In this document: positions 23,755-35,169 of the stretch, piece by piece | Numbering within the stretch: the first letter of the stretch is position 1 | Layout: each line of letters starts with the position of its first letter | Assembly: GCA_963556255.1 (NCBI GenBank) | Contig: OY744610.1 | Location: forward strand, 8,799,751-8,863,750 | Source of the DNA: Allolobophora icterica | Taxonomy: Eukaryota > Annelida > Clitellata > Crassiclitellata > Lumbricidae | DNA: 64,000 nucleotides | Direction of reading: 5' to 3' | Translations under genes and position numbers: made by a program | The notes under the pieces: generated by a model | The model's database searches: none | What the model saw: the letters and a program-made list of their open reading frames with translations, nothing else | What the model was told of the DNA's origin: nothing

Positions 23755-24130
23755 CACGCTCTTATTAGACACCTTCAATTAAATGTGCAGAGATAATATA
23801 ATAATCATCGACTTTGCGGTCATGGTGTATAAGACAATGGCAACCACCAGAACTAAACATTGAACACGCTCCAATTAGACACCTTCAATTAAATTCGAAG
23901 ATATAATAGTCATCGACTTCGCGGTCATGGTGGTGGTGGTGGACCCCGGGTAACGCCGGGTAAACCAGCTAGTAATATAATAACCATCGACTTTGCGGTC
24001 AGGGTGTATGACTATGGTGGCTACATGAACTAAACATTGAACACGCTCCAATTAGACACCCTAAATTAAATGGGAAGAGATAATATAATAAATATAAACT
24101 TTTCGGTCAGTCGCTTAGTATTCGTTAGGC
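23755..24130 (+). repeat. Three tandem units of the local repeat
   Basis: TTAGACACC recurs at about 23765, 23875 and 24052, each followed by AATTAAAT, an AGATAATATAATAA-like stretch and CTTTGCGGTCAGG-like sequence. The first spacing is about 110 bp. The second is about 67 bp longer, the extra sequence containing the Helitron-like end. Confidence 0.7.
23938..23972 (+). mobile_element. Helitron-like 3' terminus
   Basis: A short GC hairpin (CCCGG-GTAACG-CCGGG, 23945-23960) is followed after eight bases by CTAG (23969-23972) and then T. This is the hairpin plus CTRR-T signature of Helitron 3' ends. No 5' TC end or Rep/helicase is seen. Confidence 0.45.
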
Positions 24131-24539
24131 ATTAAATTATGTAGCAATTGCTCCCAAAACTCCTTCGATGCCACAAGATGTCGCTAACCTGCTGTATCCA
24201 GATGTAGGATGTTTTCATTGACCCCACAGCAGAGAAACGTAGTCCCTCAAGCTTATTCCGTGAGGCAGCCATAGGTACGAAGTGCTAACGACTTCATTTT
24301 CTTAGCCTCGGCATACGCGGGCAAGCGGCGCAGTCTTCTCCTTCGCCGACTGATCTCCAACGACAGAATACGGTTAATGTACTCATCATGCTTTGTTAAC
24401 ATTTGAGGTCCTTGTGCGGAGTTGAACACCTAGCCTCTCGAGTGATATTCCAGCCCGCTGATTACTAGGCAATTATTGACTTTAAGAAATATAAGCGTAA
24501 CAAGCCAGATTTATTCAGATTAGTTGATCCTAATTAAAA

Positions 24540-24980
24540 ATTACCGTTTCGGCTAAATACTACGCTTCCGTAAAACACCTTTAATTAGGTTTTTCATACT
24601 ACTAAAATAGACCTTGCTTACGTTATTTCGGTAATATGCCAAACTAATTTCTGTCGACGTCAACAGCCTTTGTTGCTATAAGATGTCGTTAAACACTGGA
24701 TCCATCCATATCGGGAAATTAATGGAAAATGTTGTTTAATGTGCACTAAAGACTGCTTTTTCATATCATTGTCATTATTAACTGTATATATTTATATAAA
24801 TAATATATAATTTATTGTGTTAAAAAATGACTATTATGAACATCGTAGGATGCTGTTTTGACACTTCTAAATGCTGTCTTTTGGATTCTGTAAATTCTGT
24901 TTTAAATGTATTGTACATACTATTGAATTGTCGTCAAAGACCTGTGATGTCATATGATGACGTTAAACTTTGGATTAAAA
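24540..24980 (+). repeat. Local repeat, diverged partial copies
   Basis: ACACCTTTAATTAGG at 24577 and two GTCGT/ACGTTAAAC-type ends (ATAAGATGTCGTTAAACACTGG near 24680, GATGACGTTAAACTTTGG near 24957) mark diverged copies. A TCCATCCAT tail follows the first. Confidence 0.5.
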
Positions 24981-25494
24981 AATATATCGGGAAACTACGT
25001 CACTGCTCGTACTCTGGCAGTGCCAGTCCCAAGATAGTATAAAGGAAGATGGCGACGCTATTGATCGTCGTTATCAAGCATCGTCGTCAAACTGAAACTC
25101 CTCCTACTTTGTTATTTAGCTATATTTTTGTATTGCCATGTAAGATAGTTGGCTTAGGACCCAAAATTGAATCAGCAAATGTAAAAAGCCACAATTTTTT
25201 TTATGATCGTATAGCCAGTGAATTGATCGGGTCAGATCCTTCAATACCGCTGTCCGTTTGAATGGGTACCATACCGCTTAAGGCCCCGCTAGCCCGAGAT
25301 TTAAATCTCTGAAAGTGGCAAACATTTGAACGATTGTTATTTTCATAAATTTATTGAGCGTTTAAATGGATGGTTAGACGCTGTGTTACAACAAAGATGA
25401 TTAGCGTCTGACTATAACTGGAAATATATAAATTTAGGATTAATCAATCAATATATAATAATAAAATATATTTTTTATGCATATGAACCACAGA

Positions 25495-25835
<341 letters not shown>

Positions 25836-25854
25836 GGATGATACCAAATAAAAC

Positions 25855-26700
25855 TAAAACGCTCCGATTAGACACCTTTCATTAAAGGCGTCATATTACT
25901 ATAATACTTGTTATCGCGTGATGGATTTTAATTTCTGCCTAAATTGATGATGTAATGCTATTGTTGACGAGTACGAATTTAACTAAACCACAAAATCGAG
26001 TTTAATGCGAAATATTAATCATAATTTCATTCATTAAAGGAGATTAGTGGAGGGCGACGCTAATCAGCTCTGTTATGACAGCGCTCGTGAAAAAGATTGT
26101 GCCCTGCACTTGCTTTTCAGGTGGCGATTTAGAAGCTTGAAGATTACGATAGGATACAGTGTCGTTAAACAGCAACTAACAATTGCTAACTCTCCGCCAC
26201 TTATTTTCAAAGATAATTATAATAGTCAAGGCTGTAGTCGAGAGTATACAGCGTGTACTAACCTCTTGAGACCGTGTACTCACCTCACAATATATTTGTA
26301 ATCACCTCTAATTTGTTTCGGAAAACTAACCGATAGCGTGTACTCATATCCAATTTTACCACTACTGTACAGCCTTGGATATAGGCTATGTAGGCTTCAA
26401 GGGCCTTGGCAGCCATAAGATATCATCTTTTCACAATACATGTACCGTATCATAAACGTTATCATCTGTATTATTTTTTAGACAATGGATGCTAATGACA
26501 GTGTAAAGTTCTGCTTTGACACCTTTAAATGGTGTCTTTCGTTAGTTGTAAATCCATTTTCACAGACAAAATAAGTTCTGTCTACGTAGTGGCCCTTGTT
26601 ATGAAATATTTAATATGTCGTTAAACACTGCATCCATCCATCCATCCATTGTATGCTTTAAATTGCCGTCAACGGCCATTGAAGTCATAAGACGACGTTA
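25855..26700 (+). repeat. Local repeat family, forward copy 2
   Basis: It shares the landmark order of copy 1: CGATTAGACACCTTTCATTAA, CATATTACTATAATACTTGTT, TTTAATGCGAAATATTAATC, TGGAGGGCGACGCTA, GTGTCGTTAAACAGCAACTAAC. An additional ~150-bp block (26250-26420) recurs at 57.75-57.88 kb. It ends CATTGAAGTCATAAGACG, ACGTTAAACTTTGG, with a CCAT repeat nearby. Confidence 0.75.
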
Positions 26701-26794
26701 AACTTTGGATTAATAATAATAAGTCGCTAGTCAAATCAACTTGGAGACATTGCATTGGTATGGACTAGAATAAGTGGCTGAGTAATCTTAACTA

Positions 26795-27110
26795 TAACAC
26801 TTCGGGGCCAATGCTGCATGACGTGGTGCAGGTGATCACATTGGCCCGCCTGGTGTGGGTTCGTTGGGAGCAGGAGTGCAGTCGAGTGCAGTCTGTGATG
26901 AATCGGTTGATCCGAATACGTAATCTACTTTCGAGCAGCTGTATCGTAGGGCAGACAACAGCCTCTTTGCTGATGTCCTTAACAATATGTGTCACGTGCT
27001 CTAGGCCTACCCGCTTCTTCCCTACTCCCTGCGCCCACGACCGCACGACCATTTAATGCGTAAAACGTTCTTACCCCAAAGTGGGGTAAAAGCAGTTGGA
27101 ATTAATAAAA
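26795..27110 (+). pseudogene. CR1/jockey-like LINE C-terminal fragment
   Basis: Frames give MLHDVVQVITLARL, then (shifted) RRADNSLFADVLNN, CHVL and YSLRPRPHDHLM. This is the same C-terminal signature as the LINEs at 4.1 and 48-51 kb (KADRGLFNSILKNPNHLLH, DLRPRSHN). Stops and shifts show decay. The end at 27.09 kb reads AATTAATAAAAAGTGAC. Confidence 0.7.
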
Positions 27111-27124
27111 AGTGACTTATCTGA

Positions 27125-27400
27125 TCTTATCTTAACGACATCTTATGACAACAAAGTATCAAAGGTCATTGACGTCGGGAGAACTTCTTCAACTGTTCTT
27201 ACCGTTCGTATGACCTAATGTAGCATTCACTTTTAATTACTTGCAATCTTTGTTGAAATCCTTGTACCAGCAATTGAACGAGAAATGCGTTATATATATA
27301 GGGTCCTTAGTAACCGATTTAAAGGTGTCTACACTGAGCTTAAAATAATTCGTTGCGATCGGCGTGCGCCATGGTAATTTCGAGTGCTAAGCAACCCTTC
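27125..27400 (-). repeat. Local repeat family, reverse copy
   Basis: CTTAACGACATCTTATG, AGTATCAAAGGTCATTGACG, CTGTTCTTACCGTTC, GTTATATATATAGGGTCC and CGATTTAAAGGTGTCTAC occur in the order of the 19.3-19.8 kb copy. Confidence 0.6.
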
Positions 27401-27509
27401 GTAATGATTCGGTGATCGCCTGCGTTGGAGAGCAGCCACTTCAGGGTTTCTATGAAAACAGAAAATACATAGATGTTTGCTAAAATTCCACATTGAAAGC
27501 CGCCTCAAG

Positions 27510-28029
27510 CATAGGCGTAGCTACAATGAGGCAAGAGGAGACATTTGCCTCCTCTTGGTTTATAAGATTTCTAAATTTTCCATGGGTTATATTCCTGAAT
27601 CCTGAAATAGGTCCCATGAGAGGTGGATGTTGCCTCCTCTTGCAGTATTTAATGCGGAGTAATTCGCATGGGAAAAGAAATTCCCAAAATATTCTCTAGA
27701 AGAAATTCCCCAAAAAAGGTCATCAAATTTTCTGTGAAAGAAATTACCAAAAAGGTCATCAAATTTTCTGTGGAAGAAATGAAATTCCCAAAAACAGGTC
27801 ATCACATTTTCTGTGGAAGAAATTCCAAAAAAGATCATCAAGTTTTCTGTGGAAGAAATTCCCCCAAAAAGATCATCAAATTTTCTGTGGAAGAAATTCC
27901 CCAAAAAAGGTCATCACATTTTCTGTGGAAGAAATTTCCAAAAAAGGTCATCAAATTTTCTGTGGAAGAAAGGTTTTGACAAGCAGTAGTATTTGCCTCC
28001 TCTTGAATTGAAGTCTGGCTACGCTCCTG
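27510..28029. mobile_element. hAT MITE (520 bp) with internal minisatellite
   Basis: Ends CATAGGCGTAGCTAC and (reverse complement) CAGGAGCGTAGCCAG are flanked by GCCTCAAG (27502-27509) and GCCTCATG (28030-28037). Both subtermini carry TTGCCTCCTCTTG. The centre (27660-27975) is a tandem array, listed separately. Confidence 0.8.
27660..27975 (+). repeat. ~37-bp minisatellite, about 8 units
   Basis: Units read roughly GAAATTCCCAAAAAAGGTCA then TCAAATTTTCTGTGGAA. Copies differ by small poly-A and CCC length changes. The array keeps an open frame on both strands (27587-27904 -, 27668-27979 +) because units are near multiples of three; I do not consider it coding. Confidence 0.9.
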
Positions 28030-28339
28030 GCCTCATGTACATATAAAATATATTTAAATAATATATGTTTATTTTATATATAAAACAAGGATATATATTA
28101 ATAAAATATTGTAATGTATTAAAATTTAGGACTAAGCATTATACTAGACGGATTTATTTAGGTTAATATTATTAGACGAATGGCCTACCGCACTGTTTGA
28201 GATGTTTGTTAAATTCCACATTGGAAGCCATTTAATATATTTATATATGATATATCATGTTAAAAATAATATATTTTTATGTATGCAAATCATGGAAGTT
28301 ACTAGATGTTTTTTAACGATGGATATTAACATATAAATT

Positions 28340-29430
28340 ACAACGTTCCGATTGGACACCTTTCATTAAGGGCCTCATATTACTATAATAATTGTAAATA
28401 TCGTTGCAATTCTAAGTCATTATCCAATGCGATCCGTGATATAATGCCAATGTAGAAAGCGTCGAATTTGACGAAACCAGAAAGTGTCGTTAAACGCAAA
28501 ATATTAATCATAATCTTATTCATTAAAGTTGAAGAAAGCAGCAGGGCGACTCTAGTCATCTTTGTTATTATAACACTCGTGAATAAGCTGCCTGTGTTTG
28601 GCTTTCGAGTGGCGCTTTAGAAGTTTGGCGATTACGATTACAACGATTACGATACGACACAGTGTCGTCAACAACAAGTAACTGGCTCATCTCTACCTAT
28701 TTACAAACGGTGTAGGCAAGGTAGGAGTCAATGGTCTTGGCAGCCATAAGATGTCGTTTAACACTGGGAATTAGAACTGTGCTTCCTTCTTGCGTGTGGC
28801 CTGACAAAATATTGACTACTCCACGCTTTCTTGTGTATGGCAATTGCTGCAAAATATTGTTTAATTTGCAACAGATATCGTCTTATCATAATGCATGTAT
28901 CATAGACGTTATCGGTTGTATTATTTAATGTCGTTAAACAATGAATACTAATGAAATTGCAATGTTCTGTTTGATACCTTTAAATGGTGTTCATCAGACG
29001 TTATAGGCCTATTAAATTCTCACTGCTATTTATATGCTTCAAAATCAGAGGTGGGCAAACTTTTGCACATCGAGCCACATTAAACGCCAAAACTATTCGG
29101 AGGGCCGGGTTACAAATTTTAAACTTTTAACAACGACTAACATGAAAAAGTTTAGCCTACTCATTTAATATTAAATATAGTCTGGCAGGTTGAGTGCATA
29201 GTTCTCATGAAAGACGAGACAGGAATAGAAAGTAAGAAAGCATCGTCGCACATGAGTAAAACGAATAAACCCTCTCACGGTCTGAATTTTTTGTTTTTTT
29301 TCTATTTTCTCAAGAATTGTGTGGGCCGGAAAAAAGTGTTGGCGGGCCGGATCTGGCCGTGGGCCGTAGTTTGCCCACGCCTGCTTTAAATTGTCGTCAA
29401 CGGCCTTTGACGTTAAACCGTAGAATGAAT
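28340..29430 (+). repeat. Local repeat family, forward copy 3
   Basis: The best-preserved match to copy 1: CCGATTGGACACCTTTCATTAA, CATATTACTATAATAATTG, AAGTTTGGCGATTACGATTAC, TTACAAACGGTGTAGGCAAGG, CATAAGATGTCGTTTAACAC, TATTGTTTAATTTGCAACAG. Its 3' part is split by the hAT MITE at 29046-29383, resuming with AAATTGTCGTCAACGGCC. Confidence 0.75.
29046..29383. mobile_element. hAT MITE (338 bp)
   Basis: Ends CAGAGGTGGGCAAAC and (reverse complement) CAGGCGTGGGCAAAC, with GGGCCGG-rich subtermini, are the signature of a widespread hAT non-autonomous type. The right flank CTTTAAAT equals the undisturbed target in sister repeats. The left copy is mutated (TTCAAAAT). Confidence 0.85.
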
Positions 29431-29572
29431 AATATAGGCCTAAGCGAACAGAACTGTCATAAAAAAGTGAACATTTGTATATTACGATCCTTTCATTGGC
29501 CGTTTCCAAGTAATGAATATTAATTACCAATGACGTCACTTTACTTCATTCAAAGTAAATTTCAATTTAGCG

Positions 29573-29975
29573 CAGTGGTTCCCAAACCGTGGCCCGCGGG
29601 CCAAAAGTGGCCCGCCAATCCTTTGAATGTGGCCCGCGACAGTCACTCACAAATTTTGAAACAAAATTAAATTACCTTGTTTTCTTGATTTTCTTATTAT
29701 ACTTCCGCTGAAAAACGTGTGTTTTATCTTGCATTGTTGTAAATTGGCACTGACAATATGCCAAAAACATGTTCCATTCGATGTCAGATGTTACCAAATG
29801 CTGCGCATGGGGAAACTTACGACGCTTCCCCAGAGACCACTATTTGCTGGCGCTCCAGCGCACGCATTCGTCCACAATGAAAGCAACTGAGGACGGCTCC
29901 TCAGATCTCTGTGGCCCGCCATGATATTTTAAAAGTAAGACTTTGCCCTCCATCAAAAGAGCTTGGGAAACACTG
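29573..29975. mobile_element. hAT MITE (403 bp), perfect 8-bp TSD
   Basis: It begins CAGTGGTTCCCAAACCGTGG and ends with the complement of CAGTGTTTCCCAAGC. Identical ATTTAGCG duplications lie at 29565-29572 and 29976-29983. TGGCCCGC repeats fill the subtermini. No open frame of note. Confidence 0.93.
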
Positions 29976-30044
29976 ATTTAGCGTAAACGGCTGCTCTTTT
30001 AAAGGCTTAAAAAGGGCTTAAACTAATTCACTTAGAGGGCCAAC

Positions 30045-30238
30045 AGGCTTAAACGAACGAACGAAAATGTATTTTAAAATTGTTTTAAGCTGTCTTAGAT
30101 CTTCCCGCCTTTTTGCCAGCTGTCCCCGTTCGTCTGGCAACGATGTTACTAATTTCTTAGGTGGCGAACAGCGTGAAGCAGCCTGAAACAAACGAACGAA
30201 AATACATTTCAAAACTGTTTTTAAACCATCTTAGCACG
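30045..30238 (+). repeat. Direct ~50-bp duplication
   Basis: AAACGAACGAACGAAAATG followed by TATTTTAAAATTGTTTTAA near 30050-30090 recurs as AAACAAACGAACGAAAATAC followed by ATTTCAAAACTGTTTTTAA near 30185-30225. About 130 bp separates the copies. Confidence 0.7.
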
Positions 30239-30599
30239 GGCAAATGATAATTGATCCCGTTCACAACGAGTGTTTTTCGTTAAAGACTAGAAACTAATAA
30301 AAAAAAGTGTGTTGCTGAATTAGACACCTTAGAAACGTTACTACACAATGATATAAATCACTTATTTTCGTCCAATCGCTACCTCGTCCAGTCTTGCGCT
30401 TTGTGTTATGCTGGGTTAATTGTGTTGCCCAAGGGTGTAATTTTCTCCTAAGTCGTGATATATCAGCCTAACTTCGTCACTATCCTGCCAGTGCTAGCAA
30501 CAATCCGAAAAATCCTTTTTCGTTCAATCGCTAGCTCAAATTTGCTTTTGGGACTTTAATCCCACTATTATGAGTTGAACGGTATAATTAGTTTCCAGT

Positions 30600-30920
30600 T
30601 TTAGAGGACATCTTGTGGCTGCCTGGACCGTTGGCGTCGACCTTATAATAATTATTATATTCCTGCTAAACACTAGGAAGGTTTTGTATATAATTGGACG
30701 TTTGGACGGATTCCAAAAGTTTATCGGTATCTTATGGTATCAAAGACCGTTACAAAGAGATGGAAGAAATTATGTACAGTTTTCACTGTTAGTTGATGTT
30801 ACTAATGTACTGATGTGAACGATAGGAAAGCGTTGCAGTAATTAATATTTTATTGAAGTGAGTTATTTATAAAGTCTGAAAAGCTTATTTGAAGGTGTTC
30901 AACGAGAGCCGAACAATTCA
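30600..30920 (-). repeat. Local repeat family, reverse copy
   Basis: GGACATCTTGTGGCTGC, TATCAAAGACCGTTAC, CAGTTTTCACTGTTAG and GAAGGTGTTCAACGAG occur in the reverse-copy order. A further end motif (AACGACATCTTGTGGC) lies at 30938. Confidence 0.5.
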
Positions 30921-31024
30921 TCCAGTATACTATGTTTAACGACATCTTGTGGCTGTGGTTGACGTCGACCTCGCTTGTGGTTATTAAAAACAGCAGAATA
31001 TTAACTGAATGGTAATTGAACATT

Positions 31025-32190
31025 TATATAGCGGTGCTCAAAGAGTAAAACAAATCCGAAGCACTCTATGCGTTATCCTATTATTATGACCTTAAATGTC
31101 AATAAGAACTAGTCTACTACATCGCAATGGAAATCTAGAGATTTCTGAAGCGCTTAGTGGCAGAAACTAACCTCATTTAAAGGGTGTCGGTCGAAACAAA
31201 ATCAAAAGGCAAACAGGGAAAACTTAGTTAGGCTTATGGTAACAATGGCAGTTGACGAGAAATCTCCAGTTTCTTCTCCGTTTTAGTATGAAATTTTCAT
31301 CATATTTATATAATTATAAAAATATATATTAACTCTCGCTTACTCTGACCAAAGAAAGATTTTAAGCCAGTATCACCACACATAGGCCTAGTCCAAGTAA
31401 CCACTAATAATAATATGGATTATTGTAAACATGTTGCGTCTATGACGTGTGCTGAATTATAAACGAAATTGAATGCTTGCTTGCTTGATTGCTTGCTTGA
31501 TTGTTTGATTGGTTGATTGATTGTTTGACTGACTGATTGATTGATTGATTAATTGATTGATATAATCTCAATATACTTATGTACAGTGGGGTTAATAATC
31601 AAAAGAACAATATATTTTCTATGCGGTATTTCTATTATCATTGGCAGTTTTCTTTAAATTCTTCTCATGGTGATCTCTCGTCGCTTGTTGAATCATTCAG
31701 ATATTCACTCATTCATTTATTCATTCATTCACTATTCATCAGACTATTTGTAGTCGTTGCATAGCCGCGACCCTTGTCCTGTCGTTGTTGTAAGTGTAGT
31801 TCTCAGTAGCTCATATTAATAAAATTCTGATTTTCTAAAGTTCTCTTACTCTCTGAACGATCGCGTTATTTTGTTGATTGTCTGAGAATTGTTTCTCTGT
31901 TGTCGTATTTTCGATTCATCTTTTCTTTCTTTTAGTTTACGGAAGGCATCGATCACTCCAGCGCCACACACAAACCTTCCCTATGCGTTCTCACTTAAGG
32001 TAAATGGCACATGAAGTCTCGTCCGCCCCTCCCTCTTACATCGGGTGTTTGTCTATGCATTCGCAGTTTCTTTTACTGTAAATTTCGCTCATCCTTACGC
32101 TTTCTCTTGATTAGGTAAGGCTAAGGTCGCCGTTAACGGCTTTGGAAGCCACGAGATGTCGTAAGAGACTGGAAACTAATTCATTCATAT
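31025..32190. other. Non-coding with LINE tail and (ATTG)n
   Basis: An L2-type 3' tail on the minus strand (ACATTTATATAGCGGTGCTC, about 31030) opens the stretch. An ATTG/CTTG-type microsatellite lies at about 31475-31562. A repeat-family end (GCCACGAGATGTCGT) is near 32145. No gene is recognised. Confidence 0.5.
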
Positions 32191-32197
32191 TGGACAG

Positions 32198-32541
32198 CAG
32201 GGGCGGATCCAGGGGGCCAATGCGGCCATGGCCCCCATTTGAAATGTTTATTTATTTACACAGGCGTTTTATGGGCGTTTTATGATGTTTACACAAGCGT
32301 GGTGTCTTCCCCCGTAGGCGTGGATGAGTCAAATGTACACAGGACGTGGGTCCCGTAGGTAGATGTAGACTGAAGACATTATAAAGCTTAATGACTAAAA
32401 AAAGTCATCATCTTTTTTGGGATATGAATTCCCAAAAAGTTTTTCGGTGATCGGTTGGTAAACAGATTCCTCTCCCAGAAGATGGTTGGTATGTATGTAT
32501 AATTTTTTGCTCCCCCGATAGACCTTCTGGATCCGCCCCTG
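32198..32541. mobile_element. hAT-like MITE (344 bp)
   Basis: Ends CAGGGGCGGATCCAG and (reverse complement) CAGGGGCGGATCCAG are identical over 15 bp. Flanks TTGGACAG and TCGTACAG match at 6 of 8 positions. The centre carries a module like AAAAAAAGTCATCATC and GAATTCCCAAAAAG, also found in the MITEs at 12.9 and 27.5 kb. Confidence 0.8.
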
Positions 32542-32544
32542 TCG

Positions 32545-32830
32545 TACAGTTATATAGCGCCTCTTCAAGGAGAACTAGTCAGATGTGCTCCCGGCTCCAG
32601 TAAAGCTGAATAGAGTGGTCTTAAGGCGAGGAAGAACGTGGAAGGAAAGGTTATGGGGAGCAATCAGAGCGCTATAGGGGAGGGCTATTCCAGGTTAGAT
32701 GGCCCACCACCGAGAAAGCGCTATGCTGCCTGGTAGATGTACGGGCAAAAGGAACAAAGAACAACCCTTTTCAGACGAGCGAAGGGATCGAGAGCCCCTC
32801 GTGTTGAGAAGTAATCGTGCTTAGGCAGAG
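32545..32830 (-). mobile_element. L2-type LINE 3' end
   Basis: TTATATAGCGCCTCTTCAAG, GTGCTCCCGGCTCCAG, GGCTATTCCAGGTTAGATGG and CCACCACCGAGAAAGCGC align step by step with the 3' end of the full-length LINE (38.49-38.67 kb). This is a 5'-truncated copy of the same family on the same strand. Confidence 0.8.
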
Positions 32831-33980
32831 TTCGCTGTAGCTATAAAATGTCGTTAAGATTGGAATACATACATAATCGCTCGATGTTCCTACATTTGAA
32901 AAAGTAGTCCCTTAACCCTCGGGTACCCGACCGAATCCCAGGCCCGCTTTTCCACGGATAACTTCAGTATGGCTACGAAATTGTAAAAATGGTTTCAGGA
33001 CATCCTACAGTCATCAAGTTTCTTTATATGATATATCTTGTGTGACTATTCTCCCACCATGTACCTCACAACCAAAGCATATACCAAGGACACCCCAAGA
33101 TATGCGGCTGATGGTCATAATGGCACATGGTTTACCAGCCCAGAAATAAATTTTTCAACGCACGTTATTAGGTATCGTTGGACGGCGAATTCAACGCTGA
33201 GTGTAATACAGTTTGATCTACTGTAGTGTTTGCTTCCTATTCGAGGCTACACATGCCAAAACTACACCCGTACAGTTGAATACCTGTGAAAAGTGCCGAA
33301 ATTGCAAAACACTACAAACGAGTATTAAAGTTCAAATAAAGTTTTCCCATAATTTTGGTGCTATTGTGAAATACCATACATCAGTCGATTGCAAATTTAA
33401 TTTGGACTATAGGCCTAACAAGCCAAATCCCGTTATAATATTCCAATCATTATTCATATATTACAATGAAAACACTAGGGCTCGGTCGGACACCCCACCC
33501 ACCTGGGAATTCGTGTACCAAAAAAAACCTTGGGCACTCGACGGTTTATATAAAGTGCGTTGCTGTATTAGACACCTTTAAATCGGTTCTCTACAGTGCT
33601 ATAAATAACTTATTTTCGTTTAATAGCTAGTACCTCATAAACAACCTGGTTACGGAATAGGTAAGCTCGCCGTCAACGGCCTTGGCGGCCGTAAGCTGTC
33701 GCTTAAGATTAACAAATAATAAGTGCGCGGCCGCATTATAGGCCTACACCTTTAGGCCTAAATGGTTTCTTTTTAGCGCAATAAATTGAGAGTGTCCAGG
33801 TGGGCGATGCCCAACACCAACCATGATAGGCATTTTCTTTCTTTTGCATGCAGGTAGATATCTAAAAGGCAAGAATTGTAGGCCTAATTGTAATCGGACA
33901 TTTATATAGCGCCGGTCGAAGAGCAAAGTAATTTGCTCGTTTGCACTACAGTCATTTCGAACTAGAACAGTGCGTATTAA
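32830..33980. other. No gene; repeat-family ends
   Basis: Contains a diverged local-repeat copy (TATTAGACACCTTTAAATCG at 33567; GCCGTCAACGGCCTTGGCGG at 33669), three TAGGCCTA octamers and an L2 tail (CATTTATATAGCGCCGG, 33899). Open frames at 33038-33226 and 33213-33581 show no domain. Confidence 0.5.
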
Positions 33981-33984
33981 ACTA

Positions 33985-34778
33985 AACGGTGGTTCAATGA
34001 AAAGTAAGCCAAACTTTATAAACAAATATTAAAACTTGAACTATATTTTATTAATAATATTTTCAAAATAAAAATATGCACATACTTACTTTTTTATTTG
34101 AATGACTTCCGGTTTTTACTTCCTACTAAAAAAAGGCAGGTTACTGCAAACAGACTGTTGCGTACGCGTACCCATTTCAACAAGTCTGTTATGGTGTCCG
34201 TTGCGGTTTCGACGCTTGGTCGTTCCTATTTGGTCTTCATTGATCCTGGAGTAAAAATTAACGGAGCCTATTATGGCGACATTCTGCTGTCACAACATCT
34301 TCTACCTGTTATCAGAAATCTAGCCCCAGAAGGCTGTTTTGTTTTTCAACAGGACAGTGCCCCAGCCCACAGAGCCAGGGAAACAATCGAAATGCTAACA
34401 CGAGAGACACCAGACTTCATATCTCCAACATTATGGCCTCCGAACAATCCAGATCTAAATCCTGTCGACTATAAAGTTGGAGCGTTATGCAAGAGCGAGT
34501 CTACCAGACAGCAATCCATGATGTCAACGATCTGAAGCAATGCTTGTTGGAAGTGTGGGATGGTCTGGATCAGAGGATAATCGATGACGCTGTTGCCCAA
34601 TGGCGCCAGCGCCTCCAGGCTTGCGTGCAAGGAGAAGGAGGACATTTTGAACATCTTTAATTAAATAATCAAACCATACTACTGAGAGTTTCTTTACAAA
34701 AATATTAAATACTGTTTTCATGATAGAAGTACTTATATGAAATAAAAAGTTTGGCTTACTTTTTATTGAACCACCGTG
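33985..34778 (+). mobile_element. maT-type mariner deletion derivative
   Basis: TIRs ACGGTGGTTCAATGAAAAG (33986 on) and its near-perfect inverse ending 34777 (one mismatch in about 30 bp) are bounded by TA dinucleotides (33983-33984, 34779-34780), the mariner target. The element is 794 bp, about half of an autonomous one. It retains only the C-terminal half of a transposase gene. Confidence 0.88.
34098..34660 (+). pseudogene. DD37D mariner transposase, C-terminal half
   Basis: The frame reads VMVSVAVSTLGRSYLVF, VFQQDSAPAHRA (second catalytic Asp) and WPPNNPDLNPVDY (third Asp). The two aspartates are separated by 37 residues, the signature of the maT clade of Tc1/mariner. The N-terminal paired/HTH DNA-binding part and the first catalytic Asp are absent. 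A one-base loss just after NPVDYKV (about 34475) shifts the frame. The remainder (MQERVYQTAIHDVNDL ... WRQRLQACV) continues in another frame to a stop at 34658-34660. Not functional. Confidence 0.85.
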
Positions 34779-35169
34779 TAGAAGAATCATCAGTGGCTGA
34801 CTCAACCAACGGGTTCCCGTCGACAGTTGATAGATAGCATAGATGTTCAGAGTCTTTGGACTCAGGTGCGTTGATAGGATGGAATGTTTACATGTGGCAG
34901 CGTTCGCAGCACACGATGTCGCCGAGCAGTCCTCACTGGTAGAAGATGACGCACGGCCGGATATTCATCGAAGTGCAAGAGGTATGTAGAACATTCACTC
35001 GCCGCATGTCCAATCGGTAGATTGAGCCGCCACCAGTGACTAACGGTCCAGAGCACTTCAATGACCCATGTCGGTCGTACTCCGCAGACACAAAATACTG
35101 AGCTACAGGCGGCGTACATAGTCGGTATATTCCAGTGTTCGGGATTTGGGAGTCACCTTTGATACTACT

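Noticed and set aside
27587..27979. Overlapping open frames on both strands encoding KFSVEE-type and NLMIFFG-type repeats
   Set aside because: The minisatellite unit length preserves the frame by chance. It lies inside a hAT MITE.
33038..33581. Two overlapping open frames as a small gene
   Set aside because: No domain, signal peptide or splice evidence. Flanked by repeat fragments.
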